Positions 1-9,350 of a stretch of 64,000 bases of DNA are shown here, piece by piece. The notes below the pieces were generated by a model. It was given only the letters and a program-made list of their open reading frames with translations, made no database searches and was not told where the DNA came from. The position numbers and the translations under genes were made by a program. Origin of the DNA: CAVTYH01 sp963773875 (GTDB taxonomy: Bacteria; Planctomycetota; Planctomycetia; Pirellulales; JADZDJ01); contig CAVZCV010000013.1 of NCBI GenBank assembly GCA_963773875.1, positions 138,453 through 202,452 on the forward strand. Reading direction: 5' to 3'. How positions within the stretch are numbered: position 1 is the stretch's first letter; each line of letters begins with the position of its first letter.

Positions 1-40
1 TAAATTGCCCGGCGGCGAGAAGGCCGACGAGAAGAAGTGA
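1..40 (+). CDS. 3' end of an unidentified Lys/Glu-rich protein (partial)
   Basis: An open frame enters from the left edge and stops at the TGA at 38-40. The twelve visible residues are charged and end in EKADEKK. A strong palindromic terminator follows at 75-102, which supports a real gene end here. Nothing more can be said about its function. Confidence 0.4.
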   Translation, partial: KLPGGEKADEKK

Positions 41-74
41 AGTACAAGCGTCTTGCAATTAGCAGTCCAATCAC

Positions 75-102
75 AAGCCCAGGGGTTGCAACCCCTGGGC
101 TT
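75..102. terminator. Perfect palindromic hairpin, probable bidirectional terminator
   Basis: A 13-bp stem (AAGCCCAGGGGTT and its complement) surrounds a 2-nt centre and is followed by TTATTAT. It lies between the end of the upstream + gene and the end of the convergent gene at 134-844. It may also be one of the dispersed GC-rich intergenic palindromes; a similar CCCAGGGA/TCCCTGGG stem is at 5709-5734. Confidence 0.65.
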
Positions 103-133
103 TATTATGCGCCACTGAGTATCAATCGCTGAG

Positions 134-844
134 TCACTCAAACATTCCTTCGGGAAGTCCTTCCACGTTTCGCACCACTACGCGCGTCACCCGATCCCAT
201 GCCACGGCAGTCATCGTCAAGGTTCCATCCGCGGCCTGCGAAGCAAACAGTCCGTGCGATTGCCGCGAGAGCCGCTCCTCGAACCAATCTGGAACTAGCA
301 TCGCGCCGCCGTCTAAATAGAGCTCGATCACCGCGCCCTGATTTTTTTCATCCCACAATTTTCGCATCAACAAACATAACGAGTGCACGCGGCTCGCGCC
401 AGGAGCGGCATCGACGCCCGAGCCGACCGACTCCAATTCACGATCTTCGACATTCGCCAAGTCGACTTCCTCGACCTGCTGCGTGTCGGATATCACGGGC
501 ACTAAAAATTTCGCGCCGCAGTGTGGGCATTGCCCGGCTTGCCCTTGTAATCGCGCAGGGCCGTTCAGTCGATGACCGTTAGGGCACAAAAACACGATGC
601 TGTTTTCCGGCATGGCGCGATGACCCGCTAAGTTGAGGCTCGATTCACCCGGCGCTCCCGTGGCAGTCACCGGTGCTGGCCCGCCGGTGACGTCCGTCAA
701 TCGGACGGCCGGTGCTCCACTGGTGCTTGGAATTCGGAATGCCACGCCGCACTTAGGGCACTTTGCATCGCGGCCGGCAAGCTCGTCCTGGCAGACAATG
801 CGGTGTCCGTTCGGGCAATTAAATTCCAGCGCCATATCGTGCAC
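134..844 (-). CDS. Tandem zinc-ribbon protein, hypothetical
   Basis: The 236-residue product has two similar CPNGHR...CPxC zinc-ribbon motifs, at about residues 10-33 and 86-110, each ending in a short FRIP/FLVP strand. A low-complexity Pro/Thr/Gly linker joins them. The C-terminal 100 residues are mixed alpha/beta with no recognised catalytic motif and no membrane segment. The ribbon resembles the MJ0042-type finger common at planctomycete N-termini. A second ATG three codons in (MALEF) is an equally good start. The gene faces the terminator at 75-102. The function is unknown; metal binding is inferred from the Cys spacing only. Confidence 0.7.
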   Translation of the reverse strand: MHDMALEFNCPNGHRIVCQDELAGRDAKCPKCGVAFRIPSTSGAPAVRLTDVTGGPAPVTATGAPGESSLNLAGHRAMPENSIVFLCPNGHRLNGPARLQGQAGQCPHCGAKFLVPVISDTQQVEEVDLANVEDRELESVGSGVDAAPGASRVHSLCLLMRKLWDEKNQGAVIELYLDGGAMLVPDWFEERLSRQSHGLFASQAADGTLTMTAVAWDRVTRVVVRNVEGLPEGMFE

Positions 845-861
845 CGTAGTCTAAATCTGTA

Positions 862-927
862 GGAGCCGTCTCCTGACGGCGATTGGCACTCGTCATCGCG
901 TCATTGGCGACAGGAGTCGCCTCCGAC
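862..927. repeat. Imperfect inverted repeat, REP-like intergenic element
   Basis: GGAGCCGTCTCCTGACGGCG starts the left arm, and an imperfect complement containing CAGGAGTCGCCTCC closes the right arm. It lies in the 265-bp gap between the divergent genes at 134-844 and 1110-1790. It looks like a dispersed intergenic palindrome, but no second full copy was seen in this window. Confidence 0.35.
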
Positions 928-1109
928 AACCTTCTATCGCCAATCACATTTTGCGAAACGCGTTCGGAGGAGACAGTCTATCGCAATCGTAGTTCAAGGC
1001 CTGCAATGCGACAACACAAACAGACGACCAGCTGCATCCTTGACTTGAACTAACGCCAAGTCGACACTAGGGGTTTCCATTACACATAGCTGCTTTTCGC
1101 GACTGAACC

Positions 1110-1790
1110 ATGCCGATTGTCGTCGTCTGCCCGAACTGCCACGCCCGATTTGAAGTAAGCGAAAAGTTTGCCGGTAAGCAGGGCCCGTGCCCCAAATGCA
1201 AAGGCGTCATTAAGATTCCGGAGCTTGGCGAAGAAGTCAAAATTCACGCCCCGGAAGATTTCGCGGCGGGCGGCAAAGACGCCAAAGGTCGGCCGGTACT
1301 CAAGCCGATTGAGCGCACCGAAACCAAAGTGACGCCGGTGCTACTCGTTGGCGTGTTGGTGGCCGTTGTGTTGGCGTTCGCGGTGGCATTCATTTTGCGC
1401 ACCAGCGATTTGAAATCGTCGCCGCTAGTGCTGGGTTTAGGCGCTGTAGTTCTCGCGCCGCCACTTGTCATTGCCGGCTACAGCTTTCTGCGCAATCAAG
1501 AATTGGAACCCTACCGTGGCGGCGAGCTATTCGTTCGCGCTGCGATTTGCTCCGTGGTTTACGCCAGTCTGTGGGGCGCGATGTGGGCCATCAAGCATTT
1601 CCTGTTTGGCACCGATGGGCCGCTCGAAACGTTCAACATTGCGGTCCTGGCGGCGCCGGCGCTCATCATCGGCACGCTCACGGCATTTGCCACGCTCGAC
1701 CTAGATTTCGGCAGCGGATTTTTCCATTACGTGTTGTATCTGGCGGTTTGCGTGCTCTTGCGACTGGTCATGAAATTGCCGCCGCTATGA
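1110..1790 (+). CDS. Zinc-ribbon multi-pass membrane protein
   Basis: The N-terminus carries CPNCHARFEV...CPKC (residues 7-30), an MJ0042-like zinc ribbon. After a charged linker come about five hydrophobic segments, near residues 74-95, 103-124, 140-158, 175-195 and 203-220. It is therefore an inner-membrane protein with an N-terminal metal-binding finger. The ATG at 1110 places the ribbon directly at the N-terminus, as is usual for this architecture. Its stop lies 6 bases before the HD gene, so the two are probably co-transcribed. No enzymatic motif is visible and the role is unknown. Confidence 0.75.
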   Translation: MPIVVVCPNCHARFEVSEKFAGKQGPCPKCKGVIKIPELGEEVKIHAPEDFAAGGKDAKGRPVLKPIERTETKVTPVLLVGVLVAVVLAFAVAFILRTSDLKSSPLVLGLGAVVLAPPLVIAGYSFLRNQELEPYRGGELFVRAAICSVVYASLWGAMWAIKHFLFGTDGPLETFNIAVLAAPALIIGTLTAFATLDLDFGSGFFHYVLYLAVCVLLRLVMKLPPL

Positions 1791-1796
1791 AACTTC

Positions 1797-3128
1797 ATGT
1801 CTTCTCTTCGCGATATTCCTGAACTCACCGGCCTGGCGGCGCGAAAATCGCTCGTGCGCATTCCGCCGGAACTCGATGTTCCGCTGACCGATCGGGTGCG
1901 CCACTTGATCGACACGCCCGAGTTCCGCCGCCTCGCGCACGTCAGCCAGGTGGGACTTACTGCCCTTGTTTATCCTGCGGCGAGTCATTCGCGATTCGAG
2001 CATTCGCTGGGCGTCTATCGGCTGGCGCTTTTGTATCTGCAGCAATTCTCCTACGACGAACGCTTTACGGCAGCCATCACCCCGGCCGATGCCGAATTAT
2101 TCATCGTCGCCGCGCTCTTGCACGATCTTGGCCATTGGCCCTTCTGCCATCCGATTGAAGATCTACGCCTGCCAGGCGTGCCGCACCATGAGCTGTTCGC
2201 CAACAGCTTTTTGCTGGAAGGCGAAATTGCGGATGTCCTGCGCGACGAATGGAAAATCAACCCGCGCGATGTCGTCTCGCTGCTCTCGGAAAAGCCGCGC
2301 AACGTGCGCTCGAAAATCCTGTCGAGCCTGCTCTCCGGTCCGATCGACATCGACAAGATGGATTACCTGCAGCGCGATAGCCTGCACGCCGGCGTGCCGT
2401 ACGGTCGGCATTTCGATCAGCAGCGGCTCATCGGCAGCTTGTGCTTGAACGCTGCCGGCGATGGCTTGGCAATTACCGATAAAGGCAAGACCGCCGCCGA
2501 GATGCTCATCTTCGCGCGCTACATCATGTTCAGCGAAGTCTACTGGCATCATGCGGTTCGCTCGGCCACCGCCATGTTGCAGCGCGCGTTTTTCCTGCTG
2601 CACGGCACGCTTGATTTAGATTCGCTGTTTCGCTTGACCGATGGCCCAATGATCGATGAGCTCGTGCGCAGCGCCGCCGGCAGCGGCGCCGGCGAACTGC
2701 TCGAAGGCTTATTCGGCCCGACGCGGCGCTTGTACAAGCGGCTGGCGCAGTTCAGTTTTTTCCAGGAGCGTACGCTGTACGAACAATTGGCCCGCAGGCC
2801 CTATGCGTGGCTGGCACAATGCAGCGAACATTTCGCTTCCGTGGCCAGCACTGCGCTGGCGCGGCGAATTGCGCCGCATGAAGTGCTGTTCGATGCCCCG
2901 CCGATGAAACGCGAGATTGAATTCAACGTCGAGATTTTCTTTCCCAAAGAACAGCGCTACCGGTTTCTGGCCGATGTCTCGCCGGTGGTGGAAACGCTGG
3001 CCACGGGCCAGTTTGACGATTACGTCAAACGCGTCCGCATCTTCGTGCAGCCGCGGCTGGCCGACGAAATGCGGCGTTTGCCGAATCTTTCGGAGCTGAT
3101 CGCCCAGGCCATTGCCCGAATGGGGTAG
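1797..3128 (+). CDS. HD-domain phosphohydrolase, dGTPase-like (COG1078 type)
   Basis: The 443-residue protein carries the hallmark metal ligands of HD phosphohydrolases: RFEHSLGVY (His69), the HD pair in ALLHDLGH (109-110), His130/131, and a downstream conserved Asp in IDKMDYLQRD. The family hydrolyses nucleotide triphosphates or phosphodiesters; dNTP triphosphohydrolase activity is the usual inference but the substrate cannot be read from sequence. The full length matches the family. The start is 6 bases after the membrane gene at 1110-1790, suggesting a two-gene operon. A GC-rich hairpin-like stretch at about 3184-3215 could end the transcript. Confidence 0.85.
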   Translation: MSSLRDIPELTGLAARKSLVRIPPELDVPLTDRVRHLIDTPEFRRLAHVSQVGLTALVYPAASHSRFEHSLGVYRLALLYLQQFSYDERFTAAITPADAELFIVAALLHDLGHWPFCHPIEDLRLPGVPHHELFANSFLLEGEIADVLRDEWKINPRDVVSLLSEKPRNVRSKILSSLLSGPIDIDKMDYLQRDSLHAGVPYGRHFDQQRLIGSLCLNAAGDGLAITDKGKTAAEMLIFARYIMFSEVYWHHAVRSATAMLQRAFFLLHGTLDLDSLFRLTDGPMIDELVRSAAGSGAGELLEGLFGPTRRLYKRLAQFSFFQERTLYEQLARRPYAWLAQCSEHFASVASTALARRIAPHEVLFDAPPMKREIEFNVEIFFPKEQRYRFLADVSPVVETLATGQFDDYVKRVRIFVQPRLADEMRRLPNLSELIAQAIARMG

Positions 3129-3257
3129 CGATTGGGCGACATCACGATGCGCGCACGTCTTCTTACGCGCATTCGCCTGTTTAGCGGCCGGGCTTGCCCC
3201 GGGCTCTGCCGCGTCGCGCGCGGAATAAACATCGCCGCTAATCAAAACAAATCTTCC

Positions 3258-3319
3258 TTGACGATTATCTATACACAAGTATACTGCAGATAGACAACCG
3301 TCTGCTAGCACTGCTAGCA
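3258..3319 (+). promoter_or_regulatory. Promoter of the imuA operon with candidate SOS operators
   Basis: TTGACG (3258-3263) and TATACT (3280-3285) are separated by 16 bp, a good sigma-70 promoter 42 bp before imuA. Overlapping the -10 is the inverted repeat TATAC-ACAA-GTATA. Between promoter and start, the 9-mer CTGCTAGCA occurs twice in tandem (3302-3319), each containing the palindrome TGCTAGCA. Mutasome operons are usually LexA-controlled, so either palindrome could be an operator. That last step is inference, as I do not recognise the planctomycete LexA box with certainty. Confidence 0.5.
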
Positions 3320-3326
3320 CACCTGT

Positions 3327-4088
3327 ATGATATCCACACGCCAAGAATGTCGGCAAGACCTGCAGCGGCGAATTCGCCAGCTGGAATGTGCTCACCTGAC
3401 CAGTTTGGAACGAGTGTCCACTGGCTGCGAGGCGCTCGATAAATTGTTGCCTGGCAAGGGTTTTCACCGCGGCGCCCTGGTCGAATGGCTGGCCGCACCG
3501 GGGAGCGGCGCGGCGGGTTTGGCCCTGCTGGCGGCCCGAGAAGCTTGCCGCGAAGGAGACACTTTGGTGGTGATCGACGAAGCGCGGCGATTTTATCCGC
3601 TGGCCGCAGCCGGCCTGGGCATTGATTTGGCACGCCTAGTGATTGTGTGTCCGGCGAGCAAAAAAGATTCGCTCTGGGCTGTGCATCAATCGCTGGGCTG
3701 CCAGGGCGTCGGGGCGGTGGTCGCCTGGCCGGAAAAGCTCGACGATCGCGCGTTTCGCCGCATCCAACTGGCCGCCGAACGCGGTCGCAGCCTGGGATTT
3801 TTGCTCCGCCCCACCGCCGCCCGTGGCCAACCCACGTGGTCGGAAATTCAATTGCTCGTGACGGCGCTGCCCTCATGTAGCACGTTTTCCACCCTTCAAT
3901 CGACTCACACCGCCCGTCGTCTGCGGATCGAACTCCTTCGTTCGCGCAGCGGTCACACAGGAACCTCCGTGGAACTGGAATTCGACGATGAACACGGCGT
4001 CCTCAAAAAAATCGACACAGCGCACGCTCTGCCTTTGGCTCCCCCATTGGCCGCTCGATCGGCTGGCCGCCACTCGTCCGGAGCTTAA
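3327..4088 (+). CDS. imuA: ImuA, RecA-like accessory protein of the translesion mutasome
   Basis: This is a 253-residue RecA/SulA-like protein of the ImuA family, which binds ImuB and RecA during damage-induced mutagenesis. The sequence shows the family start (STGCEALDKLLPG, residues 31-43), the GALVEWLAAPGSG loop in place of a functional Walker A, and the C-terminal GTSVELEFDDEHG strand. Family members usually end soon after that strand. Here the frame continues about 30 residues and overlaps imuB by 101 bp, so the true C-terminus may be shorter if an indel is present. It is the first gene of imuA-imuB-dnaE2, in the canonical order. Confidence 0.85.
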   Translation: MISTRQECRQDLQRRIRQLECAHLTSLERVSTGCEALDKLLPGKGFHRGALVEWLAAPGSGAAGLALLAAREACREGDTLVVIDEARRFYPLAAAGLGIDLARLVIVCPASKKDSLWAVHQSLGCQGVGAVVAWPEKLDDRAFRRIQLAAERGRSLGFLLRPTAARGQPTWSEIQLLVTALPSCSTFSTLQSTHTARRLRIELLRSRSGHTGTSVELEFDDEHGVLKKIDTAHALPLAPPLAARSAGRHSSGA

Positions 4089-5638
4089 GGGGCGCGAAGT
4101 GGCACTGTATGCCGCTGACCGCCGCGGGCTGTTGCGCATCTCGGCCTGCTCCGGCCGGCATGGCATGACGATCGGCATGCCTTTGGCGGAAGCTACGGCG
4201 CTCGCCAATGCGCATTTCGAACCGCACGATCCACTGGCCGATCAAGCGGCCCTGGTGCAACTGGCCGCCTGGTGCGAGCAGTTCAGTCCGCTGGTCGGCA
4301 TCGAAGCGCCGGATAATTTGCTGCTCGACGTGACGGGCTTGGCGCCACTGTTTGGCAGCGAACAAGCGCTCGTCGAGCAAGTGGCTCGCGCTTTTGGCCG
4401 ACTCGGCCTGCGAACTCGCATCGCCCTGGCCGATACGATCGGCGACCGCACTATGGGCGACTGTCGCACATTTTGAAAATGATCTACCTGTCGTCATTTC
4501 GCCGGGGGAAATGTGCGCAGCACTTGCTGACTTGCCGCTGGCTGCCTTGCGATTGCCGAACAACATCGTCGAAATTCTGGCGGAACTGGGCATTGAACAA
4601 ATCGAACAACTGCTGGCCGTGCCGCGTGATGCCTTGGCGGCGCGCTTCGATCCGATCTTGCTCGAGCGCGTCGATCAAGCGCTCGGCGCCGCCTCCGAGA
4701 AAATCTGTTCGCATCGTCCGCCGCCGGAATTCTCCAGCGGCGTGCGGTTGGAGTTTCCGCTGGCCGGCCGCGCGGAACTGGAACATGTGCTGGCCGCGTT
4801 ACTGCACAAGATCGGCGAACTCTTGACGCCGCGTCAGCAAGGCGCGATTCAACTGCAGATCGAATTGGACTGCGAAGCCGGTGAGCCAGTTCAATTTGTG
4901 GTGGGGCTTTATCGGGCCAGTGCCAATGCGAAACACCTGTTGGAGCTGGCGAAATTGCAGCTCGATCGGTTGCGGCTGCCGGGTCCGGTGATCGGCGTTC
5001 GAATTTCCGTGTTAACTTCGGCCCCATTGGCCAACTGGCAGCAAGAGTTGTTCGATGAGAAATCGCATCGCGAAAATGCACGGCAAGTGGCGCTGTTGGT
5101 CGATCGGTTGAGCAATCGATTGGGCCGACAGTCGGTCGTCCGTGCCGTGCCGCTGGCGGAAGCCCAACCGGAGTTCGCTTTCCGCTACGAACCGCTGGCT
5201 GGCATGGCAACCGCCAACAGCTCCTCTCGGGTGCCACTGGCTCTGCCAGTGTTTGGGCCAAAAAGTGTTGTCTCAAAGTCTGCTCGCCGAAACACTGGCA
5301 GAGCCAGTGGCACGCAGCGAAAAACTACTGCCTCTCTTACCTTAATGCCTCAAAAAGAAACAACACATAAACCTCGGCCGCTGAAACTCGAGCCGGAGCC
5401 GATTCCGCTGGAGGTCGTCTCCGTCGTTCCCCACGGGCCGCCGATCCAGTTTCATTGGCACGGCCAGCAACAACGGATCGCCCGGGCTTGGGGGCCGGAG
5501 CGGATCGAAACCGGCTGGTGGCGCGGCCGCTATGTGCAGCGCGATTATTACCGTGTCGAAACCACGACAGCAGCCCGGTTCTGGCTCTTCCGGCGCCTGA
5601 TCGACGAAAAGTGGTTTTTACACGGGATATTCGCGTAG
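3988..5638 (+). CDS. imuB: ImuB, catalytically inactive Y-family polymerase of the mutasome (one frameshift)
   Basis: The first frame starts MNTASSKKSTQRTLCLWLPHWP and carries the ImuB N-terminal palm, ending RTRIALADTIG. The protein resumes in another frame at ATALWATVAHF and continues to the stop at 5638. One base is therefore gained or lost near 4440-4455. Further on are the helix-hairpin-helix-like LRLPNNIVEILAELGIEQ region and the typical C-terminus RAWGPERIETGWWRGR...RFWLFRRLIDEKWFLHG. ImuB scaffolds the DnaE2/RecA complex and lacks polymerase activity in studied members. A perfect inverted-repeat element sits inside the linker before the C-terminal domain (5231-5313) and is translated in frame. 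The start overlaps imuA. Confidence 0.8.
5231..5313. repeat. 83-bp element with perfect 24-bp inverted repeats inside imuB
   Basis: The left arm begins GTGCCACTGGCTCTGCCAGT at 5231 and runs to 5254. The right arm at 5290-5313 is its exact reverse complement, leaving a 35-bp centre. Each arm is itself nearly palindromic (ACTGGCtcTGCCAGT). Related arms occur at 31541-31564 and 33744-33805, so this is a dispersed family. Here it lies in the linker of imuB and keeps the frame open. Confidence 0.85.
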
Positions 5639-5660
5639 AAAACATTTTCGCCGCTGGCTC

Positions 5661-5689
5661 TTGACATTTGTACATGTGATCGTTAATAT
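5661..5689 (+). promoter_or_regulatory. Consensus-like promoter upstream of dnaE2
   Basis: TTGACA (5661-5666) and TAATAT (5684-5689) are 17 bp apart, the strongest sigma-70-type promoter I see in the window. The spacer holds the palindrome TGTACA. It lies just after imuB, so dnaE2 may have its own transcript start. The start codon of dnaE2 is 440 bp downstream and a hairpin (5709-5734) follows almost at once, so attenuation or a short RNA is possible. Confidence 0.5.
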
Positions 5690-5708
5690 ACATATGGCTG
5701 GATAAAAG

Positions 5709-5734
5709 GCCCAGGGAAATGGTTGTCCCTGGGC
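5709..5734 (+). terminator. Hairpin between imuB and dnaE2
   Basis: GCCCAGGGA and TCCCTGGGC form a 9-bp stem with an 8-nt loop, followed by TCCAATTGTTTT. It could end imuA-imuB transcripts or attenuate the promoter at 5661-5689. The stem core resembles the palindrome at 75-102, so it may instead be a dispersed repeat. Confidence 0.45.
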
Positions 5735-5909
5735 TCCAATTGTTTTCCGACAGAAAAACGAGTTTATTTCACTCGCCGAGTTGAGGAGCAACAAATGCAA
5801 ACCCATCGAGAATTCCCGAGCCCATCGCTTCTGGCCGGCCGCGCCGAGTTTCTCGGAGCGGAATCAGAAGACCTCGGAAATTCTCGGTCAATTCCCATCC
5901 CAGGATCGC

Positions 5910-5991
5910 GGAATGTGAAATTACTGCGAAATAACTCGAGCCGATTCCTCGAGGATTTCCGAGCGAAGTGCCGGAGTTATTTCACAGTGAA
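5910..5991 (-). repeat. Dispersed inverted-repeat element, copy A (GTGAAATAAC family)
   Basis: GAAATAACTC (5928-5937) and GAGTTATTTC (5974-5983) are inverted arms. Read on the minus strand, the element GATTCACTGTGAAATAAC... aligns over roughly 80 bp with 31209-31290, which starts GATTCAGAGTGAAATAAC. The rest of the 497-bp gap between imuB and dnaE2 (5639-6135) holds only the promoter and hairpin listed separately; no convincing gene was seen there. Confidence 0.6.
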
Positions 5992-6135
5992 TCGTGTGCG
6001 CCGCGAACGCAGATGGTTTTTGTGGTGGGAAACGGACTCGATCGCCGCCGCTCCGCTTCGGCAGCACTCCGCGGATCGCGGCTAAACATATTTCCACGCC
6101 TCTACTCAACTGACAACGGACAATTGCTGCTTCCC

Positions 6136-9100
6136 ATGCCTGACCAACCTGAAAGCAAACGACGACGCATCACGGCTTCCCCGCGGCAAGCGGCCACGGG
6201 GGGCTATGCGGAGCTGCATGCGAAAACGAATTTCTCGTTTCTTGAAGGGACTTCGCATCCCGATGAGCTCGTTTGCCGGGCCGCTGAACTCGGTTATCAG
6301 GCGCTGGCCGTGACCGATCGCAACACGCTGGCCGGCGTATGCGGGCCCACGCGGCGGCAAAGGAAGTTGGGCTCAAGCTATTGATCGGCGCGGAAATCAC
6401 GCCGCTCGATGCCCCGCCGGTCGTGCTATTGGCGACCGATCGCCAAGCCTATGGCCGACTGTCGCGATTGATTACGCTCGGCCGCCGCAACGCCCCCAAA
6501 GGCGAATGCCGGCTGACGTTCGACAATGTGGCCGAGCATGCCGAAGGGTTGATTGCGTGCGTCGTTGGAAGCGGACATTACGATGTCATCTCCCAATATC
6601 GCGCAGCCTTCGCCAATCGCTGTTATCTGCTCGCCGAATTGCACTGTGGGCCGAACGACGAGCGCGAATTGGCAGAGCGAATCGCGCTGGCGAAGCAAAC
6701 TCGCGTGCCGCTGGTGGCGGCGAACGACGTGCACTTTCATCATCCCAGCCGCCGGGCATTGGCCGACGTGCTGTGTTGCGTTCGCGATGGCTGCACGATT
6801 ACCGAAGCCGGCGAGCGACTGTTTCCCAATGCTGCGCGGCATTTGAAATCGCCCCAGGAGATGCGCGCACTTTTCTGGCAAGCACCCGAGGCGGTGCATC
6901 GCACGCTCGAAATTGCCGACCTCTGCACGTTCTCGCTCGACGAGTTGCGTTACGAGTATCCGGAAGAACTGGCTCCGGCCGGCGAGACGCCGCTGGAGTA
7001 TCTCACGCGACTCACCTGGCAAGGTGCTGCAAATCGTTATCCCGGCGGCGTGCCGAGCAAAGTGCGGAAGCTCTTGGAACACGAACTCAAGCTCATCGCC
7101 GAGCTACGGTACGAAGCGTATTTCCTCACGGTATGGGATTTGGTCGAGTTTGCCCGCGGACGAGGCATTTTGTGCCAGGGTCGCGGTTCGGCGGCGAATT
7201 CCGCGGTGTGTTTTTGTTTGGGCATTACGTCGGTCGATCCCGATCGGATGGATGTGCTGTTCGAACGCTTCGTGAGCCGCGAGCGGAATGAAGTGCCGGA
7301 TATCGATGTCGATTTCGAGCACGAGCGGCGCGAGGAAGTGCTGCAATATGTGTACGACAAGTACGGCCGTGAGCGAGCCGGCATGACGGCGGAAGTGATT
7401 ACTTACCGGCCGCGTTCGGCAGTGCGCGATGTGGGCAAGGCGCTGGGGCTTTCGCTTGATCGGGTCGATACGCTGGCCAAAACACTCGACAACGGCGGCA
7501 TGAAGCAACTCGTGGAACGTTTTCCGCTGGCCGGCTTGGATAGCGAATCGCAAGTCGGGCGGCAACTGCTGGGTTTGGTTCGCGAGCTGCTCGGCTTTCC
7601 GCGGCATTTGGGGCAGCATGTCGGCGGCATGGTGATGACCCAAGGTCTACTGTGCGAACTGGTGCCGATTGAAAACGCGGCGATGGAAGGCCGTACGGTC
7701 ATCGAGTGGGACAAAGACGATCTGGATGAGCTGGGCATTTTGAAAGTCGATTGCCTTTCGCTCGGCATGCTCACCGCGATTCACAAATGTTTTGATCTGG
7801 TCGAGCAGCATCATGGGCGTGCGCTCACACTGGCCAGCATTCCGGAAGGCGATGTCGGCGTGTACGAAATGATTTGCCGCGCCGACACGATGGGCGTATT
7901 TCAAATTGAAAGCCGCGCTCAAATGAGCATGCTGCCCCGGCTGCGGCCGCGCGAGTTTTACGACATTGTCATTCAAGTGGCGATCGTGCGGCCTGGGCCA
8001 ATTCAAGGCGATATGGTGCATCCGTATTTGCGGCGGCGGGCGGGCGAGGAAGAAATCACATATCCGAATGAAGAAATTCGCAACGTGCTGAAAAAGACGC
8101 TCGGCGTGCCGCTGTTTCAAGAACAGGCCATGCAGCTGGCCGTGGTGGCCGCAGGCTTCACGCCGGGCGAAGCCGACCAGTTGCGACGGGCGATGGCGGC
8201 CTGGCGCCGGCCGGGCATTATCGATAGCTTTCGCACCAAGCTGATGGATGGCATGCGGGCCAAAGGACTAAAGCCCGAGTTTGCCGAGCGGCTATTCAAA
8301 GAAATTCGCGGCTTCGGCGAGTACGGATTCCCGGAATCGCACGCGGCGAGCTTTGCGCTGTTGGCATATGTTTCGGCCTGGCTCAAGCATCACTACCCCG
8401 CCGAGTTCTGCGCGGCACTCCTCAACAGCCAGCCGATGGGTTTTTATGCCCCGGCGCAACTGGTGCGCGACGCCAAACAGCACCGCGTAGCAGTGCAACC
8501 GGTGGATGTAAACCACAGCCGTTGGGATTGCACAATCGAATATGGCGCACTGCAACTTGGTTTGCGGATGATCATCGGGTTGCCGGAAGCGCAGGCGGTT
8601 AAAATCGTGGCGGCGCAGGAGCGGCCGTTTAACTCGCTCGAGGATTTCAAACGCCGCAGTGGCGTGGGAGCGAAAATCGTGGAGCGGCTTGCGCGGGCCG
8701 ATGCGTTTCGATCGCTCCAGCTCGATCGGCGGACGTCGCTGTGGCAAGCGCTCCATCAATCGAAGGAGACGCAAGTTCGCCCACTGTGGGATCGCTCGCC
8801 CTGCAATGTGGAGCTGGGCGAATCGTCACTCGCGCTGCCGGCGATGAGCGCGCAGCAAGAAGTGTTTCTCGATTATCAAACAGCCGGGCTGTCGCTGAAA
8901 GCGCATCCGATATCGTTCTTCCGCGAGGAGCTCGATCATTTGAAAATCGTGCCCGCCGCGCGGCTGCCGGAGCTACGCAATGGCTCGTTTGTGCGCGTGG
9001 CCGGCCTCGTGCTCGTGCGTCAGCGGCCCGGCACAGCCAAGGGCATTACGTTCGTGACCATCGAAGACGAAACCGGCGTAGCGAACCTGATTATTCGCAT

Positions 9101-9266
9101 GGACGTGTGGGAACGCTTTTATCAGGTGGCCCGCACTGCTTCGGCGTACATCGCCCAGGGGCGACTGCAAAACCACCAGAAAGTGATTCACGTGCTGGTG
9201 ACAAAACTGGAAAACCTGGCCGGCAAGCTAAAAGATTTACGAGTTCATTCGCGAGATTTTCAGTGA
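6136..9266 (+). CDS. dnaE2: DnaE2, error-prone DNA polymerase III alpha subunit (one frameshift)
   Basis: The ATG at 6136 gives MPDQPESKRRR followed by the PHP-domain signature YAELHAKTNFSFLEG. The frame stops at 6383, but the expected continuation RAHAAAKEVGLKLLIGAEI is present one frame over, so one base is missing near 6338. Downstream are the catalytic Asp motif PDIDVDFEHERREEV, the LGQHVGGMVMTQG region, GFPESHAASFALLAYVSAW, and a C-terminal OB fold (VRVAGLVLVRQRPGTAKG). The total of about 1043 codons fits DnaE2. The enzyme performs translesion synthesis with ImuA and ImuB after SOS induction. A bidirectional terminator follows at 9306-9333. Confidence 0.88.
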
Positions 9267-9305
9267 GAGGGCCCATGAAACCCAACGTTTCCATCAGCGC
9301 AACAA

Positions 9306-9333
9306 AAAACCCCGAGCGTGAACTCGGGGTTTT
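9306..9333. terminator. Bidirectional intrinsic terminator
   Basis: AAAACCCCGAG and CTCGGGGTTTT form an 11-bp stem with a 6-nt loop, with A and T runs on both sides. It separates the end of dnaE2 (9266) from the end of the convergent PEP-CTERM gene (9351) and serves both strands. Confidence 0.85.
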
Positions 9334-9350
9334 GGAGAGACGAATAAAAC

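Noticed and set aside
5723..6085. Plus-strand frame of 120 codons between imuB and dnaE2
   Set aside because: It covers the hairpin-repeat region, has no ribosome-binding site worth noting and no conserved character.
4440..6400. Loss of the SOS mutasome by pseudogenisation of imuB and dnaE2
   Set aside because: Each gene has one single-base break with perfect continuation, and similar breaks occur in many unrelated genes, so sequence error explains it better.
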